From VXPQ01 sp965116435 (GTDB taxonomy: Bacteria; Bacteroidota; Rhodothermia; Rhodothermales; VXPQ01): a stretch of 64,000 nucleotides of DNA. Below are positions 58,207-64,000 of this stretch, piece after piece (within the stretch, counting starts at the first letter, position 1; every line of letters begins with the position of its first letter). Under the pieces are notes generated by a model, which did no database searches, was not told where the DNA came from, and was given only the letters and a program-made list of their open reading frames with translations. A program made the translations under genes and the position numbers. Where the stretch lies: the NCBI GenBank assembly GCA_965116435.1, contig OZ220686.1, positions 186,001 to 250,000 on the forward strand, in the 5' to 3' direction.

Positions 58207-58692
58207 ATGGCGGACAACACGATGACTATGCCTGCGAAAGGCGATGCCGCTCCAGATTTCGAAGGGACGGCGCAGGGCGGCGCGCAGGTGCGCCTCGGCG
58301 ATTTGCGCGGCCAGAAGGTTGCGGTCTATTTCTACCCCAAGGACGATACGCCGGGCTGCACGAAGCAAGCCTGCAACTTGCGCGATAACCATCAGGCGCT
58401 GCTGGATGCGGGCATTGCGGTGGTTGGAGTATCCCCGGACGAGGAGGCGTCCCACGAAGCGTTTGTCGGAAAATACGATTTGCCCTTTCCGCTGCTGGCG
58501 GACCCGGACAGGGAGATTATCGAGCGATACGGCGTGTGGGGCGAAAAGAATCTCTACGGAAAGAAAACGATGGGCCTCAAACGCACGACGTTCCTCATCG
58601 ACGAGGCGGGGCGCATCGTTCATGTATTCAAGCGCCCGAGGGTGGTGGAGCATGCGGAGGAAATCATGGCGAAATTCTCCGTGCGGTCCTGA
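58207..58692 (+). CDS. bcp: Thioredoxin-dependent peroxiredoxin, BCP/PrxQ type
   Basis: 161 residues. The peroxidatic cysteine is C51 in DDTPGCTKQAC and C56 is the resolving cysteine five residues later, as in atypical 2-Cys BCP enzymes. It reduces hydroperoxides using thioredoxin. ATG 58207 gives the standard N-terminus with APDFE. An inverted pair GGAAAACAC / GTGTTTTTC about 40 bp downstream, ending in the element G sequence, could act as terminator. Confidence 0.93.
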   Translation: MADNTMTMPAKGDAAPDFEGTAQGGAQVRLGDLRGQKVAVYFYPKDDTPGCTKQACNLRDNHQALLDAGIAVVGVSPDEEASHEAFVGKYDLPFPLLADPDREIIERYGVWGEKNLYGKKTMGLKRTTFLIDEAGRIVHVFKRPRVVEHAEEIMAKFSVRS

Positions 58693-58750
58693 GTATGCTC
58701 TGAGAATGCTCAGGTCGAAGCCGGTGCGGGTCGGAAAACACGCCCATCGC

Positions 58751-58848
58751 TGTGTTTTTCGATGATTTTAACGATGGAATCATTACAAACGCTCCTCGCG
58801 TACGTGAAGCGCTGATCGAAGTGGATGTACGATTTAATCAGTGCGTCC
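58751..58848 (-). mobile_element. MITE-like element, copy G (left half, inverted)
   Basis: On the minus strand it reads GGACGCACTGATTAAATC, then the conserved AGCGCTTCACGTACG, GTTTGTAATGATTC and GTTAAAATCATC. The right half is missing. Its terminal TGA is the stop codon of the lipoprotein gene that follows. Just before it, 58719-58750 copies about 32 bp from the 3' part of E1 beta (near 57916). Confidence 0.75.
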
Positions 58849-59587
58849 CTTCATCTTGCGAAGGAGTCCAGCGCAGAATGAACGGGTCCCCTCCCTTGGG
58901 ATGAAGAAGATGAATTTCAGGAGATTCCAGTACGTTGGCGGGCAGCGGCAGCACGATGCGGTCGTGGAGCGAGGCTTCGCAGGCGTCGCCGCCGTTGTCG
59001 TGGCGCAACAGGATGGCGGCGGCCCGGCCCGTGACGCGGGCGTGCGCCTCAAAGGTGTGCTCTGCGCAGCCCCCTGCGTAGGTCACCAGCGCCGAGAGCG
59101 AATCCGACACAATGGCCGGCGGTTCGTCCGGGGCATGCGGGGCAAGGTTGGTGAGGATGTCGTAGGGGTCGCCGAATCGTTCCGGGGCGGGCGGGGCGGA
59201 TGGCGTGTTGCATCCAGCCCAGGCAACAACAAGGAGGGCGCTGAGATAGCGCTTGGTATCCGTTTTACGCAAGCTCCTGCCTATCGACTGGGTCCCCGGG
59301 ACAAGGAGGGTGTCGAGATAGCGTTTGGTATCTATTTTACGCAAGCTCCTGCCTATCGACTGGGCCCCGGCGGCAAGGAGGGCGCCGAGATAGCGCTTGG
59401 TATCCGTTTTACGCAAGCCTCTGCCTATCGACTGGACCCCGGCGACAAGGAGGGCGCCGAGATAGCGCTTGGTATCCGTTTTACGCAAGCCTCTGCCTAT
59501 CGACTGGGCCCCGGCGACAAGGAGGGCGCCGAGATAGCGAGGGGAAGGAATGCGCCGGCGCAACGTTTTTCGAACTTTCTTTTTCAT
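58838..59587 (-). CDS. Lipoprotein with four-fold repeated signal-peptide module
   Basis: 249 residues. The first about 105 residues are four 24-residue copies of KRYLGALLVAGAQSIGRGLR with TDT linkers; the fifth, partial copy ends ALLVVAWAGC, a lipobox, then NTPSAPPAP. The mature domain (about 130 residues) has two Cys (GGCAEHTFE, GGDACEASL) and ends HPKGGDPFILRWTPSQDEGTH, the last residues and stop being supplied by element G. No family recognised. If translation begins at MKKKVRKTL the leader has several possible membrane-spanning segments before the lipidation site. Confidence 0.7.
   Translation of the reverse strand: MKKKVRKTLRRRIPSPRYLGALLVAGAQSIGRGLRKTDTKRYLGALLVAGVQSIGRGLRKTDTKRYLGALLAAGAQSIGRSLRKIDTKRYLDTLLVPGTQSIGRSLRKTDTKRYLSALLVVAWAGCNTPSAPPAPERFGDPYDILTNLAPHAPDEPPAIVSDSLSALVTYAGGCAEHTFEAHARVTGRAAAILLRHDNGGDACEASLHDRIVLPLPANVLESPEIHLLHPKGGDPFILRWTPSQDEGTH
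59245..59532 (-). repeat. 72-bp x 4 minisatellite in a lipoprotein leader
   Basis: The sequence GATAGCGCTTGGTATC or variants starts at 59245, 59317, 59389 and 59461, with a partial fifth at 59533: an exact 72-bp period. It encodes the repeated leader module of the lipoprotein. Confidence 0.95.
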
Positions 59588-59592
59588 GAATC

Positions 59593-61417
59593 ATGCCGCA
59601 TGTTGCGTACGAACCGGTAATCGGCCTGGAGGTGCATTGCCGGCTTCTTACCGATTCCAAGGCGTTCAGTTCTGATTCCGCCCGGTTCGGGGCCGGACCG
59701 AATGTGCATGTAGATCCCGTCAGCCTGGGGCATCCCGGGGTGCTGCCCGTGTTGAACAGGCGCATGGTCGAATATACCTTGCGCATGGGGCTGGCCACGC
59801 ATTGCCGGATTGCGCCGCGCTCTGTGCTGGCCCGCAAGCATTATTTTTATCCCGACCTGCCTAAGGGCTACCAGATTTCCCAGTACGAAACGCCCATATG
59901 CGCGGGCGGCTACGTGGATATCCTGGTGCGGGACTCGAAAGATCGGGAGGACAAGGAGGCTTGGAAGGATAGGAAGGAGCAGGGGGACAAGGAGGACAGG
60001 GGGGCGGCGCCTGCCCGGAAGCGGATCGGGCTGACCCGCATTCACATGGAAGAGGACGCAGGCCGGTCCATTCACGACCAGGACCCGTACGACACGCTCC
60101 TCGACTACAATCGCTGCGGAACGCCGCTTATCGAGATCGTTTCCGAGCCGGACTTGCGGTCCCCCCGCGAGGCGTATTTGTATATGCGGAAGATTCGGCA
60201 GATCGTGCGGTATCTCGGCGTCTCCGATGGCAATATGGAGGAGGGGTCGTTGCGGTGCGATGCGAACGTGTCCATCCGCCCGGCGGGCAGCAAGAAACTC
60301 TTCGAGCGGACGGAAATCAAGAACATGAATTCGTTTCGGAATGTGGAGCGGGCCATCGACTACGAAATTTCCCGGCAAATTCGGGTGGTCCGCTCGGGGG
60401 GTAAGGTGGTGCGGCAAACGCTCCTGTGGGATGCGGCCCGGCAGGAAACCCGGCCCATGCGTTCGAAGGAAGAGGCCCACGATTACCGGTATTTTCCAGA
60501 CCCCGATTTGCCCCCGGTGTTTGTGACGGAGGAGGACCTTGCTCGTCTTCGGAGGGATCTCCCGGAAATGCCGGACGCCCGGCGCGCCCGTTTCGAGGAG
60601 GCGTGGGGCTTGCCAGCCTACGACGCCGCCATTCTGACTGAGGAGCGCGATCTGGCGGACTATTTCGAGGAAACCGTGCGGGAACTGGGGGTGAGGGGTG
60701 GTGGGGAGGCTGTGCGGGAGCCGGGGGCGGCGGGCGAGGGGAAGGCTGTGGAGGCGCCGGACGGCGGGAAGGCTGTGCGGGAGTCGGGGATGACGGGTGG
60801 CGGGAAGGCTGTGCGGAAACTGGGGGCGGCGGGCGAGGGGAAGGCTCGCAGGCTGGAAGGAACTGGAGGCGGCGGGCGACGGGGAGGCTGTGCGGGAACC
60901 GGGGGTGAAGAGCGACGGGAAGGCTGTGCGGGAGCCGGGGATGACGGGCGAGGGGAAGGCCGCGCAGGCTGTGAAGGAAGATCAGCGGCTGGCGAAGAGC
61001 GCCTCCAACATGATTATGGGCGATGTGCTGCGCGTACTCAAGGAAACGGGAGGGGCGGTGGAGGCGCTTCCTGTTCGTCCTGACCGGCTGGCGGCGCTGA
61101 TCCGGCTGCGGCTCGAAGACCGGATTTCGTCTACGGCGGCCCAGGAGATTTTCGAGGCGATGCTGGAGCGGGACGAGGCGCCGGAGGCTATTGCGCAGGA
61201 GCGGTCCCTTATGCAGGTGTCTGATGCGGGTTCGCTTTTGCCCCTCGTGGAACGCGTGCTGGACGATCATCCGAAGCAGGTGGCGGCGTATCTGGGCGGG
61301 AAGGAGAGCCTCGTCGGGTATTTTATCGGACAAGTGATGCGGCGGTTCGAGGGGGCCGCCGATCCCCGCCTCGTGCGCACCTTGCTCGTCGAACGTCTTG
61401 AAGCGCGGCGGGGGTAG
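59593..61417 (+). CDS. gatB: Aspartyl/glutamyl-tRNA amidotransferase subunit B, frameshifted in a repeat insert
   Basis: GatB binds mischarged tRNA and, with GatA/GatC, forms Gln-tRNA or Asn-tRNA. The N-terminal catalytic part is intact (YEPVIGLEVHCRLLT, PDLPKGYQISQYE, RIHMEEDAGRSIHD, EIKNMNSFRNVERAI, HDYRYFPDPDLPP). The tail domain is also intact but in the +1 frame from about 60860 (LAKSASNMIMGDVLRVLKE to LERRG-like end at 61417). Between them, about 60675-60985, lie 36-bp repeats coding for GKAVREPGMTGE variants, roughly 100 extra residues. A second charged insert (KDREDKEAWKDRKEQG) interrupts the N-domain near residue 115. The frame change lies between 60841 and 60885. gatA and gatC are not in the window. 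Confidence 0.85.
60675..60985 (+). repeat. 36-bp coding minisatellite in gatB with frame change
   Basis: Units such as GGGAAGGCTGTGCGGGAGTC plus GGGGATGACGGGTGGC recur with a 36-bp or related period. One unit starting at 60839 is 43 bp instead of 36, shifting the frame by one base. Confidence 0.85.
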
Positions 61418-61787
61418 TTTTCTTGGGGGCTGGGGCGGGCATTTTTTGGTGCTTTGGGAGCGGGCGAGAGGTTTTTTTTGGAGGGCGTTTTCGGGGAGCG
61501 GGCGATGCGGTTGAATTTGTCCGCACAGTACGTAATGTCCGAATCCCCGCATATCCGTATATTCGGAGGTTTCTGAACGGGAAACGGCGAGGCTGCGGCA
61601 GGGTTGGGGCGAGTTTCGGTCCAGCGGCGCCGGTCAAACGTGAGCGGCATGGCATGCCACGGCTCATTGCATCGCGGCCCGTGCACGCGTCGTCACGTTG
61701 CCTTACTTACAAACCTTGATGTATGGCGTGCAGCCTGCCGTTGCACCGATTTCTTGTATTCATTCCACACTAAACCCCCTGAATATC
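61418..61787. other. Intergenic region before tpiA
   Basis: 370 bp with no gene. It has G/T-rich runs (TTTTTT tracts near 61443 and 61473) after gatB that could slow or end transcription, and a candidate -7 box CGTATATTCGG near 61555. Nothing else is recognisable. Confidence 0.4.
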
Positions 61788-62540
61788 ATGCTGGTCGCCG
61801 GTAACTGGAAAATGCATACGGATATGGATAGCGCTCGCGCCCTGGCGCGGGACGTCGCGGAGGCGGTGGGAGACCATGGAGAGGTAACCGTGGTCGTGTG
61901 TCCGCCTTTTATTAGTCTATCCGCCGTGGCCGGGGAGGTCGCCGGTGCGCGGGTGCTGCTTGGCGCGCAAAACATGCATGGGCGGAGCGCAGGCGCGTTT
62001 ACCGGAGAGGTGTCGGCGCCTATGTTGACGTCGGCAGGGTGTCGGTACGTTATTCTGGGGCACTCGGAGCGGCGGCAGTACTTCGGGGAGACGGATGAGG
62101 GGGTGTGCGAAAAGATCGGACAGGCGCATGCGCATGGTCTTGTGCCGATCGTGTGCGTAGGAGAAACGCTGGAGGAGCGCAAGGGGGGCAAGGCCGAGGA
62201 GGTGGTCGGGCGGCAACTGGCGCAGGGATTGCAAGGCGCGGCGCCGGGCAGCCCGGATCGGCTGGTCATTGCGTACGAACCAGTCTGGGCGATCGGGACG
62301 GGCGAGACGGCGACCCCCGATCAGGCGCAGGAAATGCATGCGTTCATTCGGGGGCGGCTCTGCGAACAGTTCGGCGAGGGGATGGGTCGGGCCTTGCACA
62401 TTCTGTACGGCGGGAGCGTCAAGCCGGGCAATGCCGCCGAGCTGTTTGGGCGGGCGGACGTGGACGGCGGATTGATCGGCGGAGCCAGCCTGAAAAGCGC
62501 GGACTTCGCAGCAATCGTGGCGGCGGCGCGGGGGGTGTAG
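61788..62540 (+). CDS. tpiA: Triosephosphate isomerase
   Basis: A 250-residue glycolytic enzyme interconverting dihydroxyacetone phosphate and glyceraldehyde 3-phosphate. Catalytic residues: K8 in AGNWKMH, H92 in ILGHSERR and E164 in AYEPVWAIGTG; the phosphate loop YGGSVKPGNA is intact. ATG 61788 gives the canonical start (MLVAGNWK). The 170 bp after the stop hold an unassigned open tail (EIDRVKRCIDRFGKVSLKDR...) ending at 62704. Confidence 0.96.
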   Translation: MLVAGNWKMHTDMDSARALARDVAEAVGDHGEVTVVVCPPFISLSAVAGEVAGARVLLGAQNMHGRSAGAFTGEVSAPMLTSAGCRYVILGHSERRQYFGETDEGVCEKIGQAHAHGLVPIVCVGETLEERKGGKAEEVVGRQLAQGLQGAAPGSPDRLVIAYEPVWAIGTGETATPDQAQEMHAFIRGRLCEQFGEGMGRALHILYGGSVKPGNAAELFGRADVDGGLIGGASLKSADFAAIVAAARGV

Positions 62541-62709
62541 GCGTAAGGTTGCCCAGTCCGCGAAAACCCGAAAGACTAAGGAGGGAATCGGAAGTTGCCG
62601 GCGAGATCGACAGAGTGAAGAGATGTATTGATCGTTTCGGGAAGGTTTCGCTCAAAGACCGGCGGGCCTTTGCCGTGTATGTCTTGTTGCCGCTGCGGTC
62701 GTGAGGGGA

Positions 62710-64000
62710 TTATTTACCCTCAGGACAGGCATGAAACAAGCCTCCGCCTCTATGGCTGTTGCGGCCAAGCATAAGCGGCCCGCGGACCGCTCTGGCAAAG
62801 CGAATCTTGACGTTTGCCGTGGGTTGTCCGCCATTCGGTCCTGAAGTCGCCGTTAGAATCTCCACATCGGTTGGCCTGGGTAACCCCCTCCGAGCGCATT
62901 CCAGCATGACGTCATTCGAAACGAAGGAAGCAATATCGACCGTTTTTTTGAGATTGCGGGTTGCAGCATAAGAGGATTTGCTGACCCAGCACTTGGCCGG
63001 GCCGATTAGCGGGTCGCCATCCTGAACGGGCGTTGCGACCAAATGATCGAATCGTCCAAGGCGACCCGCACGCAATTCCACAAGAGCATTTGTTACTTGT
63101 TGAAACAGGAGACGATTTCTGCTCGGCGCGTTACTCTGGCGGTCGCATGCCCAAGGGGCCGCCACGATAAGGCGGTTCATTTTTTCGTCTCCTTCAGAAT
63201 GGTCCACCGCCAAAAAAACATGTTCATGTGTGCTTGATCGAGCCGGCGCGCCATGGGGTTCGTGTCCGGAAAAAAGTTTCCCCACTCGACCGGCATTATC
63301 GCGGGCAAGTGCCATAAGAGCGCGTCGCAAATGCATGATGATCACTTCCTGATCTTGTCGAGTATGTATACCCGACGTATCCAGGCTGAACGCAACCGTA
63401 TCGACATGTTCTTCAATGGGTTCGAATAAACCGAGACCGCAGAATCTGCCATCGCCTATGACCAAGGGACCGGCGATTGATTCTGCAAATCGGATTTCAG
63501 CATGCCAGAGCGCATGTTTGGAGAAACGAGAACCCTCGGCAAATTTTTCGGACCGCACTCCGCGCAGTTGAAAGGGTTCTTTTTGGACAAGAATATCGGT
63601 GGGGCGCACGCGAATTCCAGCGTGGCGTAGCGCCTGCAGGATGGCGCCTCCTGCACGTTGTTCTTCCTGGCGTCGTTCGTTGCCGTTTTTCGCATCATGG
63701 GGTCCGGTAAGTCGCCGTCGAGGAGCGGCAGGTAGCGCAACGGGCGTAATGCTACGAAATTTTTTTCCAGACTGCACGAATCGATCTGTCATTCGCGAGT
63801 CGTCGGTTGATACCAAACATCCTGGCCAAATTTGCCCCGTCGCTGGATCGAAAGGCTGGACACCTGTGAATGCCCATTGCAAGTCGTCTTTCCTGATGGG
63901 ACAATTACCGGGTATTTCTACCGTGATGCGGCGGATGGAGGGATCGGTGTGCGTGGTTCCGATGGAAGGAATCGGTAGCAATCGAATGCGACGATCCATA
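62710..64000 (-). CDS. csb2: Type I-G (I-U) CRISPR-associated Csb2/Cas5-Cas6 protein, 5' end off the window
   Basis: At least 430 residues, open to the right edge. The pattern fits the GSU0054/Csb2 (Cas5u6u) family: KFRSITPVALPAAPRR, ALRHAGIRVRPTDILVQKEPF, WHAEIRFAESIAGPLVIGDG then RFCGLGLFEPI, and STHEHVFLAVDHSEGDEKMNRLI. It ends with CWVSKSSYAATRNLKKTV, FVSNDVMLECARRGLPRP and a C-terminal VRGPLMLGRNSHRGGGLF. The two G-P-L-x-x-G...GGGLF-type ends are the RAMP-like glycine-rich loops. In this subtype the protein acts as Cas5 in Cascade and processes crRNA as Cas6. It is the last gene of its operon here; no CRISPR repeats occur in 62541-62709. Confidence 0.8.
   Translation of the reverse strand, partial: MDRRIRLLPIPSIGTTHTDPSIRRITVEIPGNCPIRKDDLQWAFTGVQPFDPATGQIWPGCLVSTDDSRMTDRFVQSGKKFRSITPVALPAAPRRRLTGPHDAKNGNERRQEEQRAGGAILQALRHAGIRVRPTDILVQKEPFQLRGVRSEKFAEGSRFSKHALWHAEIRFAESIAGPLVIGDGRFCGLGLFEPIEEHVDTVAFSLDTSGIHTRQDQEVIIMHLRRALMALARDNAGRVGKLFSGHEPHGAPARSSTHEHVFLAVDHSEGDEKMNRLIVAAPWACDRQSNAPSRNRLLFQQVTNALVELRAGRLGRFDHLVATPVQDGDPLIGPAKCWVSKSSYAATRNLKKTVDIASFVSNDVMLECARRGLPRPTDVEILTATSGPNGGQPTANVKIRFARAVRGPLMLGRNSHRGGGLFHACPEGK

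Noticed and set aside
62541..62709. Looked for CRISPR repeats or cas1/cas2 next to csb2
   Set aside because: No repeated 28-37 bp units and no cas gene; only a short unassigned open tail is present.

Overview
The window reads as a high-GC member of the Bacteroidota, most like the Rhodothermia. The evidence is a Calx-beta surface protein with a C-terminal type IX secretion (T9SS) sorting domain, a carboxypeptidase-regulatory/DUF5686 protein, an HU-like/SPOR pair, a sodium:neurotransmitter-type symporter, a Bacteroidota-style E1 alpha/beta dehydrogenase and weak Shine-Dalgarno usage. The taxonomic placement is inference from gene content, not from a marker search.

Layout. 1-1.5 kb: gene tail and glycerate 2-kinase. 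1.5-5.3 kb: tRNA-Asp, three minus-strand paralogues of a small coiled-coil/one-membrane-helix protein inside a repeat cluster, tRNA-Phe. 5.3-8.1 kb: divergent nadK and comM. 8.2-18.1 kb: a long minus-strand envelope block (TPR protein, outer-membrane barrel, HU-like protein, SPOR protein, TolQ/ExbB, ExbD/TolR, DUF5686 protein). 18.5-22.3 kb: a YqjD-like protein, a seven-haem cytochrome/TPR lipoprotein and a one-haem lipoprotein. 22.6-27.2 kb: folB, a glutamine amidotransferase, maf, a DUF433/DUF5615 toxin-antitoxin-like pair and an NSS symporter. 27.3-29.9 kb: LuxE-like and LuxC-like fatty-acyl activating/reducing enzymes. 30.2-35.8 kb: Nfu-N protein, holin-like membrane protein, adk, polyprenyl synthase, ptsH, ptsI. 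36.1-44.3 kb: metallopeptidase/propeller/barrel fusion, PQQ-propeller lipoprotein, PEGA protein, T9SS cargo. 44.5-54.3 kb: EboC-like prenyltransferase, a tandem duplication carrying two more coiled-coil paralogues and a DnaK relic, then TonB-type receptor, small barrel and Wzi-like protein. 54.4-62.5 kb: sugar transferase, E1 alpha/beta, peroxiredoxin, repeat-leader lipoprotein, gatB, tpiA. Right edge: the 3' part of a type I-G (former I-U) CRISPR csb2/cas5-6 gene.

Two genome-level features stand out. First, in-frame minisatellites (18, 30, 33, 36, 48, 57 and 72 bp units) sit in signal peptides, linkers and loops of otherwise conserved proteins: GatB, the E1 linker, LuxC, LuxE, two lipoprotein leaders and a TonB-type receptor. 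In gatB and the E1 genes the reading frame changes inside or beside the repeats. Second, a MITE-like element (about 255 bp full length, about 30 bp imperfect terminal inverted repeats, no transposase) is scattered through intergenic DNA as full, half and solo-end copies, and several copies supply the stop codon of the neighbouring gene.

A separate family of small coiled-coil membrane proteins has five members in two clusters 41 kb apart. All seven associated leaders carry the same 13-bp box (GTGTCTATAGGGG). This family is the best candidate here for an undescribed system.
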